From a virus, in the IMG/VR virus record IMGVR_UViG_3300017706_000718, positions 1-27,827 of that record: DNA of 27,827 bases. One strand, 5' to 3'. The position numbers and the translations under genes are program-made. Positions 1 to 4,150 of the stretch are shown one piece after another; the first letter of the stretch is position 1, and the number at the start of each line of letters is the position of its first letter. The notes under the pieces were generated by a model. The model made no database searches. It saw only the letters and a program-made list of their open reading frames with translations, and was not told the DNA's origin.

Positions 1-512
1 CGTTCGATTAACCATGTAGGTAAATCATCGTTTGGATTAGCAAGTTCTGTTTCTTCTTTGTATTCGTATGCAATAGATGCAAACTCAGCCCAAGTTCTAG
101 TAGTCAACTGTAATAAGTTGATGCCAGTTGATTGTGGATCTGTTTCCAACAATGGTAAAAGACCGTCTGCAACTGTTTGTACTTGTTGAAGATAATAATC
201 TTCTTCTTTCTTTCGTTTTTCATCGTCCGTTGAATTGAACACCATGATTGTATTCTTTTTAGATTTGAATACGTCCATGATTCCGTTGACTCTTGACTGT
301 TGAAAGACAGGTTTGCTGTCGTGGTCAAGTGCATATTTTCTGTAGTAAAAGTCAGGTAGATGCACAGCATCTTGAGTGTCTCTTACTTCTGAACCAACCG
401 GATCACCGTTGGTGTCCGGAGTATACATAGACTCGTCTGTTTTAAGTGGGTTAACCAACTCTGGTCCTACCTCTTGGTCTGACGGGTCAAAATGATCTAC
501 TGTATTTCCCAT
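1..512 (-). CDS. Hypothetical protein, truncated by left window edge
   Basis: This is an open frame of 170 codons that runs leftward off the window, so the C-terminus is missing. The start at 512 is chosen because AGGAGG lies 5-10 nt upstream on the minus strand. The N-terminal third is acidic and proline/threonine-rich and looks disordered (it begins MGNTVDHFDPSDQEVGPE). A segment around residues 55-110 is more basic and tyrosine/lysine-rich (YYRKYALDHD, then KSKKNTIMVF), and the visible end is helical and acidic (EYKEETELANPNDD). I do not recognise the family. The gene overlaps the end of its upstream neighbour by 26 nt, which indicates translational coupling. It is the largest leftward gene visible and may lead into the early or replication region beyond the window. 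Coding status is quite sure; function unknown. Confidence 0.8.
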   Translation of the reverse strand, partial: MGNTVDHFDPSDQEVGPELVNPLKTDESMYTPDTNGDPVGSEVRDTQDAVHLPDFYYRKYALDHDSKPVFQQSRVNGIMDVFKSKKNTIMVFNSTDDEKRKKEEDYYLQQVQTVADGLLPLLETDPQSTGINLLQLTTRTWAEFASIAYEYKEETELANPNDDLPTWLIE

Positions 513-663
513 AATTTCCTCCTATGGATTTATCTAAGTTTATTCTTCTAATAAGATTCTTTAAGTACTTACCAGATTCGATATGTTTAGCTCGCTCACG
601 CATTTCGCTCACTTCAGCTTTTTGTAGTACCTCGTTGGGTACACTTACTTCTTGTATACACAT
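487..663 (-). CDS. Small helical hypothetical protein (58 aa)
   Basis: A short protein beginning MCIQEVSVPNEVLQ with a charged, mostly helical middle (VSEMRERAKHIESGKYLKN) and a basic C-terminus. The ATG at 663 follows GGAGG with 4 nt spacing. The same frame could also open at 699, which would add a 12-residue extension with a C-x2-H-x6-C arrangement, but no ribosome site precedes that ATG. The last 26 nt overlap the start of the next leftward gene in another frame, as in a coupled operon. A perfect 11-bp hairpin (706-730) sits just upstream. No family recognised. Confidence 0.65.
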   Translation of the reverse strand: MCIQEVSVPNEVLQKAEVSEMRERAKHIESGKYLKNLIRRINLDKSIGGNYGKYSRSF

Positions 664-705
664 AATTCCTCCATGTATTTCACAAATTACACTTGCCATA
701 TATAA

Positions 706-730
706 AACTTACTACAGGATGTAGTAAGTT
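706..730 (-). promoter_or_regulatory. Perfect 11-bp intergenic hairpin with TCC loop
   Basis: AACTTACTACA and TGTAGTAAGTT pair perfectly around a 3-nt loop. On the leftward transcript the stem is followed by TTTTATATA, so it may act as a weak terminator or an mRNA-processing or stability element ahead of the 487-663 gene. Its loop resembles those of the hairpins at 2186, 2384 and 2635. Confidence 0.7.
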
Positions 731-806
731 AACACTACTCAATTAAGCAAGTAATCTGTTGCTGGCTGTTGAACTGAGCAGAGATGCGATAGTGGTGAGG
801 ATCAGA

Positions 807-989
807 GTAGTGAAGAAGCGAACGCGTAAGCGTGCGAATGAACGGTGCGCCAAAGCGCAACTCCCGAAGCACGGCTCGCAAGCGAGGGAGCACGGTCCCC
901 GTGCCCCGAGCGTACACTGCGAAGCAAGATTAACAAGTTGGCTTAGCAACTTGCTCTTACACAATAAAAAATAAACTGCATAGCAGTTT
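807..989. repeat. Cluster of six short GC-rich inverted repeats
   Basis: Six palindromic hairpins are packed in about 170 bp: 822-833 (ACGC/GCGT, loop GTAA), 846-859 (TGCGC/GCGCA), 875-886 (CTCGC/GCGAG), 890-904 (GCACGG/CCGTGC), 934-953 (CAAGTTG/CAACTTG) and 973-989 (AAACTGC/GCAGTTT). The block is much richer in GC than the surrounding phage DNA. Several hairpins share an AAGC-type turn (GTAAGC, CAAAGC, CAAGC, TTAGC, ATAGC). They could be RNA structures, protein-binding palindromes or a decayed repeat element; the sequence does not decide. Confidence 0.65.
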
Positions 990-1011
990 TCATTTGTTAC
1001 CTACATAAAAA

Positions 1012-1037
1012 AAGGGAACACTTGCAAATGTTCCCTT
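1012..1037 (-). terminator. Rho-independent terminator for the leftward genes
   Basis: The 9-bp stem AAGGGAACA/TGTTCCCTT has an 8-nt loop. On the leftward transcript the stem runs directly into a T tract (CCCTTTTTTTATG). It lies 120 nt downstream of the stop at 1157, so it should end transcription of the gene at 1157-1384 and those upstream of it. Confidence 0.85.
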
Positions 1038-1156
1038 AATAGCAATTTACTCTGTTAGTTATGTGTGAATGTTTTCCTAACTTTATCCGAGCGGAAGGAC
1101 GCCAATCGACTCTAATTTATACCCTACGATTTCACTGGGTTGTTCAATAACAAAAA

Positions 1157-1384
1157 CTATGGAGTTTTTGTGTAATAGTGTTGAGCTACATGTTCCTGAA
1201 TTTCTTCAGCAATAGTCGCTTGTGCAGGGTCTGGTGATACAGTAGGACCAACAGGTGTTTTATTAACACCGCTGTATCCTTCTTTAAACCCAGTAACAAT
1301 ACTAGATGTAGACGAAGTCGTTGAAGATACAACAAACTTTGTCAGTTTGCCAAATAAGTTGGCAGTTCCTTTCAATATATTCAT
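1157..1384 (-). CDS. Small hypothetical protein (75 aa)
   Basis: It begins MNILKGTANLFGKLTKFVV. Residues 1-20 form an amphipathic, mildly hydrophobic helix, residues 20-30 are a serine/threonine run, and the C-terminal half is proline-containing and acidic (VGPTVSPDPAQATIAEEIQEH). No family is recognised; a membrane-surface helix is possible. The ATG at 1384 is preceded by ATAAGGAGTAAATT, the leader shared by the other small leftward genes. A structured RNA candidate (1418-1487) lies just upstream and an intrinsic terminator downstream. A run of five A residues near the end of the message and an open -1 frame to 1083 leave open a longer, frame-shifted product. Confidence 0.75.
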   Translation of the reverse strand: MNILKGTANLFGKLTKFVVSSTTSSTSSIVTGFKEGYSGVNKTPVGPTVSPDPAQATIAEEIQEHVAQHYYTKTP

Positions 1385-1417
1385 AATTTACTCCTTATAT
1401 AAGATTGAATATTAAGT

Positions 1418-1487
1418 GACGGTGCTGGGTAGGCTCAAAGACCGTTCTGTCTAACCGAAAAGGTTAAGTTCCCCCAGATTCACCGTC
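1418..1487 (-). ncRNA. Multibranched structured RNA candidate in a 5' leader
   Basis: On the leftward transcript GACGGTG (1487-1481) pairs with CACCGTC (1424-1418), and CTGGG (1477-1473) pairs with CCCAG (1429-1425). Inside are two hairpins, TAACC/GGTTA (1466-1452, loop TTTTC) and GAC/GTC (1451-1449 with 1442-1440, loop AGAACG). This makes a closed multi-helix junction of 70 nt, ending 33 nt upstream of the ATG at 1384 and just ahead of its ribosome site. The position suits a cis-regulatory leader or a processed small RNA. I could not match it to a known riboswitch or to a tRNA fold. Confidence 0.5.
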
Positions 1488-1530
1488 GTGCCCGACTTCT
1501 CATTCGAGCATGTGCTTTCGGTAACAACCC

Positions 1531-1557
1531 CCATGTGTGTTAACAGGCGTCACATGG
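1531..1557 (-). promoter_or_regulatory. Inverted repeat in the 1385-1569 gap
   Basis: CCATGTG (1531-1537) and CACATGG (1551-1557) can form a 7-bp stem. The sequence between this stem and the multibranched element contains further short pairings (CCGA 1492-1495 with TCGG 1518-1521). Almost the whole gap between the genes at 1384 and 1570 can therefore fold. No gene is visible in it. Confidence 0.45.
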
Positions 1558-1563
1558 TAGCCT

Positions 1564-1588
1564 TAAGAGTTACGCTACTGGTAACTCT
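1564..1588 (-). promoter_or_regulatory. 9-bp hairpin overlapping a stop codon
   Basis: AAGAGTTAC and GTAACTCTT pair around a 7-nt loop and contain the TAA of the gene at 1570-1806. No T tract follows on the leftward transcript, so a classical terminator is unlikely. It may protect the 3' end of the message or mark a processing site. Confidence 0.55.
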
Positions 1589-1806
1589 TGTTGAACGCCA
1601 TTGCTGGCTGTTGGTTGTGCTGAAATTTCTTTCAGTACAATCTCTCTCATGAAGACAGGGTATGGTCTGCCGTTGGTTGGGTCAACTGGTACAGTGACAT
1701 CATCCCAACAAGTTAGACTTCCGTCTTTGTTAGTAGTTGCAGTCCCAATCTCTCGAGACCTTTGTTTCCCGTCTTTACCGGGGATTAATATATATCTTGA
1801 ATACAT
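1570..1806 (-). CDS. Small hypothetical protein (78 aa)
   Basis: It begins MYSRYILIPGKDGKQRSREI. The pattern of alternating hydrophobic residues and turns (GKDGK, TNKDGSLTC, DPTNGRPYP) suggests a small beta-rich domain in residues 1-60, with a loose C-terminal tail (SAQPTASNGVQQELPVA). No signal peptide or membrane segment is present. I do not recognise the family. The ATG at 1806 follows ATAAGGAGTAAACT, and a 9-bp hairpin lies about 30 nt upstream of it. The stop codon is embedded in the 1564-1588 hairpin. Coding is well supported by leader and composition. Confidence 0.75.
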   Translation of the reverse strand: MYSRYILIPGKDGKQRSREIGTATTNKDGSLTCWDDVTVPVDPTNGRPYPVFMREIVLKEISAQPTASNGVQQELPVA

Positions 1807-1835
1807 AGTTTACTCCTTATAATTATAAAATAATG

Positions 1836-1857
1836 GCTCGATACACCCGTATCAAGC
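1836..1857 (-). promoter_or_regulatory. 9-bp leader hairpin with one G-U pair
   Basis: On the minus strand GCTTGATAC pairs with GTATCGAGC around GGGT. One pair is T-G on the minus strand but C-A on the plus strand, so the stem is stable only in leftward RNA. CATTATTTTATAA follows, then the ribosome site of the 1570-1806 gene. Confidence 0.65.
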
Positions 1858-1874
1858 TCAGATTGCCCGAACAA

Positions 1875-1950
1875 AGAGTTGCCACGGGACGTGGACAACT
1901 CTCGACGAGCGAGGCACGAAAGTGCCGAGCGAGAGAAAGTAAACTCTCTC
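1875..1950. repeat. Second block of inverted repeats
   Basis: The block contains AGAGTTGCCACG/CGTGGaCAACTCT (1875-1902, loop GGA, one bulged base), GGCAC/GTGCC (1913-1926, loop GAAA on the plus strand) and GAGAG/CTCTC (1931-1950). Longer CTCTCG/CGAGAG pairings could compete with these. It fills the gap between the genes at 1806 and 1960. A frame across it (1785-1979) lacks an ATG and a ribosome site and is not considered a gene. Confidence 0.55.
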
Positions 1951-1959
1951 TCAACTGAA

Positions 1960-2148
1960 TCAAGTAACTCGACTAACAAGCTTCTTCATCCAATAAGTAC
2001 GCTCCGCATCTAATTGATAGAGCTCGCTGTCTCCTTGCCAAGAATCTTCAAGCTCTTCTTGAGAAGCGTTAGCAAATACTTTATCAATACGAGCTATTTG
2101 CTGTTTGATATAGTAAGAACGGTAAAAATCATAGTCATTTGGTTTCAT
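1960..2148 (-). CDS. Small acidic hypothetical protein (62 aa)
   Basis: It begins MKPNDYDFYRSYYIKQQIAR. It is a tyrosine-rich, charged, probably all-helical protein (KVFANASQEELEDS, then GDSELYQLDAERTYWMKKL). There is no membrane segment and no cysteine. I do not recognise the family with certainty. The start at 2148 is preceded by ATAAGGAGTATATT, while the longer frame to 2190 would read back through the leader hairpin and is rejected. The leader is a near copy (59 of 62 bases) of that of the next gene upstream. Confidence 0.75.
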   Translation of the reverse strand: MKPNDYDFYRSYYIKQQIARIDKVFANASQEELEDSWQGDSELYQLDAERTYWMKKLVSRVT

Positions 2149-2207
2149 AATATACTCCTTATATTTATACTTACATGAGAAATGAGCCATAGCTGGATAG
2201 CTATGGC
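2146..2207 (-). repeat. Leader cassette copy A: hairpin plus ribosome site
   Basis: It holds hairpin GCCATAGCT/AGCTATGGC (2186-2207) with loop ATCC on the minus strand, then a short AT-rich spacer, AAGGAG and ATG. 59 of 62 positions equal the segment at 2346-2407, so this is a duplicated leader rather than chance similarity. Confidence 0.8.
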
Positions 2208-2225
2208 CCTTGTTTTAATTAATAC

Positions 2226-2348
2226 TTATACAATTGCAAAAGCTATTATTACAAGCACTAAAGCTAAAGGCTTCAACACATACCAATTAAATCTTTCTAC
2301 GCCTTTCATGTTAGAAAGAAACTCTTTGAACTCATTAAATGATTTCAT
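2226..2348 (-). CDS. Small single-pass membrane protein (40 aa)
   Basis: It begins MKSFNEFKEFLSNMKGVERF. Residues 1-24 are charged and amphipathic, and residues 25-40 (WYVLKPLALVLVIIAFAIV at the end) form a single hydrophobic segment reaching the stop, so it is probably a tail-anchored inner-membrane peptide. The ATG at 2348 follows ATAAGGAGTAAATT. No known family; small phage membrane peptides often act on host envelope or lysis timing, but nothing here decides the role. It is flanked on both sides by leader hairpins. Confidence 0.7.
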   Translation of the reverse strand: MKSFNEFKEFLSNMKGVERFNWYVLKPLALVLVIIAFAIV

Positions 2349-2409
2349 AATTTACTCCTTATATTTATACTTACATTAAAAATGAGCCATAGCTGGATAG
2401 CTATGGCTC
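2346..2409 (-). repeat. Leader cassette copy B: hairpin plus ribosome site
   Basis: It has an 11-bp perfect stem GAGCCATAGCT/AGCTATGGCTC (2384-2409, loop ATCC on the minus strand), followed by ATTTTTAATG, AAGGAG and the ATG at 2348. The T5 after the stem would make this copy the most terminator-like of the set. Confidence 0.8.
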
Positions 2410-2423
2410 CTGTTGTCGGAGCT

Positions 2424-2600
2424 TTATCCGACAGCTCCGGACTTGTATCCACAAGGTAGACAAGCGTAAAGAGGTTTGTCGTCATCTCCTATGTTAATGC
2501 AATAACTAGGAAAGTTAATCATTCCGTAAACGTCACTGTCTAGCTTGTGAGGACAAGTAGGGTTTTGGCATTCTGTTGTTTTGTGTGTTGGATGTTCCAT
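2424..2600 (-). CDS. Small cysteine-rich, zinc-ribbon-like protein (58 aa)
   Basis: It begins MEHPTHKTTECQNPTCPHKL. Five cysteines (C11, C16, C34, C47, C50) plus H18 are arranged as a C-x4-C pair and a C-x2-C pair (YACLPCGYKSG), which suggests one small zinc ribbon. Such proteins commonly bind nucleic acid or a protein partner such as RNA polymerase; that role is inferred. The ATG at 2600 follows TTAAGGAGTAAATT, with a diverged leader hairpin about 35 nt upstream. The stop lies 15 nt before the copy B hairpin. Confidence 0.7.
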   Translation of the reverse strand: MEHPTHKTTECQNPTCPHKLDSDVYGMINFPSYCINIGDDDKPLYACLPCGYKSGAVG

Positions 2601-2660
2601 AATTTACTCCTTAATTTATATACACACGAATAATGATTTACAGCTGGATAGCTGTAAATC
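2598..2660 (-). repeat. Leader cassette copy C, diverged with compensating changes
   Basis: The 11-bp stem GATTTACAGCT/AGCTGTAAATC (2635-2660) has the same ATCC loop and inner AGCT pairs as copies A and B but a different outer stem. Each changed base is matched on the other arm. The constant loop with a covarying stem argues that the structure itself is under selection. Confidence 0.75.
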
Positions 2661-2871
2661 TTGGTTCCACTGGTTCCACTTGGTTCCACGACTCGTGGAA
2701 CACAAATAACGCTGTAAAAATGCAGGTTATAGATGATGGTTCCATGGTTCCATTAGTTTTAGGTCTATAAAACTTATAACAATTATCTACGGTCCACGGT
2801 CCGTTACAAAGCCCAGCTTTGTTTTTCACGGAACCGTGGAACCAAAGCATATCATTCTTGCTCCGAAGCAT
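2638..2871 (-). CDS. Possible small protein in the GGTTCCA repeat region
   Basis: An open frame of 77 codons starts at ATG 2871 (a GTG at 2913 would add 14 residues made of repeat sequence). It begins MLRSKNDMLWFHGSVKNK and has a non-repetitive, protein-like core through KAGLCNGPWTVDNCYKFYRP. Its ends are made of translated GGTTCCA repeats (VEPVEP) and its stop lies inside the copy C hairpin. Only a weak AGAG precedes the ATG, unlike the neighbours. It may be a real gene invaded by repeats or a chance frame. Confidence 0.35.
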   Translation of the reverse strand: MLRSKNDMLWFHGSVKNKAGLCNGPWTVDNCYKFYRPKTNGTMEPSSITCIFTALFVFHESWNQVEPVEPRFTAIQL

Positions 2872-2943
2872 AGTAAACTCTGGCTTGGTCGCGGTTCCAC
2901 GACCTGGTTCCACATGGGGTTAAGCACGTGGAACCAACGGAAC
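2663..2943. repeat. Cluster of about ten GGTTCCA/TGGAACC repeats
   Basis: GGTTCCA occurs at 2663, 2672, 2682, 2738, 2746, 2893 and 2906. The reverse complement TGGAACC occurs at 2837 and 2929, with partial copies at 2696, 2830 and 2939. Some copies face each other (GTTCCACGACTCGTGGAAC, 2683-2701). The copies fall in different reading frames, so they are a DNA-level feature. An extra copy lies at 3335 in the divergent region. They resemble iterons or operator repeats. Confidence 0.7.
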
Positions 2944-2947
2944 AAGA

Positions 2948-2979
2948 AATACTCAGAGATGCAGAGATCTCCGAGTATT
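2948..2979 (-). terminator. Leftward hairpin terminator after the 2992-3171 gene
   Basis: AATACTCGGAGAT pairs with ATCTCTGAGTATT over 13 bp on the minus strand, with a 6-nt loop, followed by TTTCTTGTT. One pair is G-T on the minus strand and A-C on the plus strand, which shows that the functional molecule is the leftward RNA. It begins 12 nt after the stop at 2992. Confidence 0.7.
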
Positions 2980-2991
2980 GATGATAGTAGT

Positions 2992-3171
2992 TTAGAGACG
3001 AAAGAGCCATCTAATGAAGAGGGCTAGAAGAGAGAGGGGTAATAAAAGACCAAAGATAAGAGTGTTTACGACTATTTCTCTAAGAGAAGTGCGAGTAGTA
3101 AAAAGAACTTTGAGTCCTTCAAAGAAACCAAGAGTAAATGTCTTGGTGTAAAGTTTAAGAGTGTGTAACAT
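2992..3171 (-). CDS. Small membrane protein (59 aa)
   Basis: It begins MLHTLKLYTKTFTLGFFEGL. The N-terminal half is amphipathic and aromatic. A strong membrane segment spans about residues 33-56 (VVNTLIFGLLLPLSLLALFI), and the protein ends WLFRL. ATG 3171 has GGAG 6 nt upstream; a TTG at 3183 in the same frame lies before that site and is rejected. It is the first leftward gene after the divergent region, so it is probably the first gene of the leftward unit. Function unknown; small phage membrane proteins include holins and superinfection-exclusion factors, but no specific hallmark is present. Confidence 0.7.
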   Translation of the reverse strand: MLHTLKLYTKTFTLGFFEGLKVLFTTRTSLREIVVNTLIFGLLLPLSLLALFIRWLFRL

Positions 3172-3183
3172 AGTATTCTCCAA

Positions 3184-3486
3184 TAATATAAAGTTAAAAT
3201 TACAAAAACCGGAGAAAGGGTGGGCCGAGGTACGAGGTCCGCTGTGTATTAAGCGATGGCTAGTGAGTGGGCGAGATAGACATCAAGATATAAACTGGGG
3301 GTATGTATATAGACTGGGGTAAAAATCAAAACAAGGTTCCAATGGTTGAAATGGGAAACGGGTTAGTAGAAATGGAATAGGGAGGGGGATGGGTTCTGGG
3401 TGATAGTAGTAGACGATGTATGAGCGATATATTTCATATTTTTTCAAAAAAATTTTTTCAACAAAAAATTTACAAGTTATACCCCA
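3184..3486. other. Divergent gene-free region with G runs and A/T tracts
   Basis: This 300-bp stretch separates the leftward small-gene array from the rightward late operon and should contain the promoters for one or both. The plus strand is strongly G-rich from about 3215 to 3405 (runs at 3295, 3314, 3380-3400), then switches to long T and A tracts (3436-3473). TTCAAC (3457-3462) and TATACC (3478-3483), 15 nt apart, are a weak promoter candidate for the late operon. A minus-strand frame at 3283-3504 is proline/phenylalanine-rich because of the skew and is not convincing. Confidence 0.5.
3380..3400 (+). other. Canonical G-quadruplex motif
   Basis: Four G runs (GGG, GGGGG, GGG, GGG) are separated by loops of 1, 2 and 4 nt on the plus strand. 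This fits the usual G3+N1-7 definition exactly. It lies about 100 nt upstream of the terminase operon in an otherwise AT-rich genome. Confidence 0.7.
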
Positions 3487-3504
3487 ATGTGTTACTTTGG
3501 ACAC

Positions 3505-4014
3505 ATGAGCTTACTAACTTCTCAAGCAGTTGAGGTTACCGACGAAGACAGAATTGAACTTCAGTCTCATTTTCCCTACGCCGGAGTAAAATTATCCGAG
3601 CTTTCGGTCCAAGAAGAAAGAGTCATTTTGTATTTTTTACGGGGCATGAGTAAAGCGGCCGCGGGACGTGCAGCGGGGTACAAGAACCAGGATTCAGTGT
3701 ACGAAGTTTTTAAAAAACCAAAGGTGCAACAAGCTGTTCAATATCTAAGAGAAGAGATGCGAGAAGAAGTTAAGTTTGATCGTAACACCGCGACCCAAAT
3801 GTATTTAGAAGCCCACAGAAAATCCGCGACTTCTACCGAAGAAAAAAATGTTGTCGATTCTCTATGCAAGCTCCACGGTCTATTTGCACCCGAGCAAGCA
3901 ACCCAAGTTAATATAAACGTAGATAAGTTAGAAAGATTAGAAAGATTACCGGACTCCGAGCTGCTAAAGTTAGCTGGGGTAGATACACAATACTTAGAAC
4001 CAAAAGGAGAATAG
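3505..4014 (+). CDS. terS: Terminase small subunit (TerS) candidate
   Basis: TerS binds the phage packaging site and hands the DNA to the large subunit. This 169-aa protein has an N-terminal helix-turn-helix-like region at about residues 38-85 (LRGMSKAAAGRAAGYKNQDS, then FKKPKVQQAVQYLRE), the typical layout of small terminases whose repeated G-Y and K-P-x-V motifs are visible here. A helical central segment (residues 85-135) and a short leucine-rich C-terminal tail follow. ATG 3505 is chosen, although an in-frame ATG at 3487 would add six residues and neither has a clear ribosome site. It is the first gene of the rightward operon, with TerL 1.8 kb downstream, and nothing else here fits the role. 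Family assignment is by motif and position. Confidence 0.75.
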   Translation: MSLLTSQAVEVTDEDRIELQSHFPYAGVKLSELSVQEERVILYFLRGMSKAAAGRAAGYKNQDSVYEVFKKPKVQQAVQYLREEMREEVKFDRNTATQMYLEAHRKSATSTEEKNVVDSLCKLHGLFAPEQATQVNINVDKLERLERLPDSELLKLAGVDTQYLEPKGE

Positions 4015-4015
4015 T

Positions 4016-4150
4016 ATGACTAGTAAATATGAAATGGCTTCTAGAGCCAGAAAGAAAAAACGTAAACTAACTTCTGCTCAAAAAACTTTGCCTAAGTTTT
4101 TGCAGGATAAAATAACCAAAGCGAAAAAGAAAAAAGGGACAAAAAAATGA
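4016..4150 (+). CDS. Lysine-rich mini-protein (44 aa)
   Basis: It begins MTSKYEMASRARKKKRKLTS and ends in a lysine run (KAKKKKGTKK). The start follows AAAGGAGA inside the end of the terS gene, and the stop overlaps the ATG of the next gene (ATGA), so translation is coupled. It is strongly basic with no hydrophobic core, so it is probably disordered or folds on nucleic acid. It is the first of eight such proteins between the terminase genes. No family is recognised. Confidence 0.65.
   Translation: MTSKYEMASRARKKKRKLTSAQKTLPKFLQDKITKAKKKKGTKK

Larger units (their letters stand above)
731..1156. other. Gene-free stretch rich in hairpins
   Basis: No credible gene is visible here. Overlapping open frames on both strands in 735-974 have no ribosome sites and their translations simply follow the hairpin sequence. 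The segment contains a GC-rich hairpin cluster (807-989) and a leftward terminator (1012-1037). A short frame ending at 1083-1085 could be a frame-shifted tail of the next gene. Confidence 0.6.

Noticed and set aside
735-974. Three overlapping open frames on both strands
   Set aside because: They have no ribosome site, and their Arg/Ala/Leu-rich translations simply follow the GC-rich hairpins.
1062-1140. tRNA-like look (GAGCGGAAGGAC with a possible CTA anticodon loop)
   Set aside because: Neither a 7-bp acceptor stem nor an anticodon stem or T arm could be built on either strand.
1418-1487. tRNA reading of the 70-nt structured element
   Set aside because: The closing helix has 7 bp, but the second helix continues across the junction instead of forming local D and T arms, and there is no T-loop sequence.
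1785-1979. 64-codon minus-strand frame
   Set aside because: It begins at a TTG without ribosome site, crosses two hairpin blocks and overlaps the start of a better-supported gene.
2182-2379. 65-codon plus-strand frame
   Set aside because: It is antisense to the 40-aa membrane protein gene and starts inside the leader hairpin, with no ribosome site.
2663-2943. CRISPR array
   Set aside because: The repeats are only 7-8 bp, irregularly spaced and in both orientations, and no cas gene is nearby.
3283-3504. 73-codon minus-strand frame
   Set aside because: The Pro/Phe/Tyr-rich translation is the complement of the G-rich strand; there is no ribosome site, and it covers the G-quadruplex.
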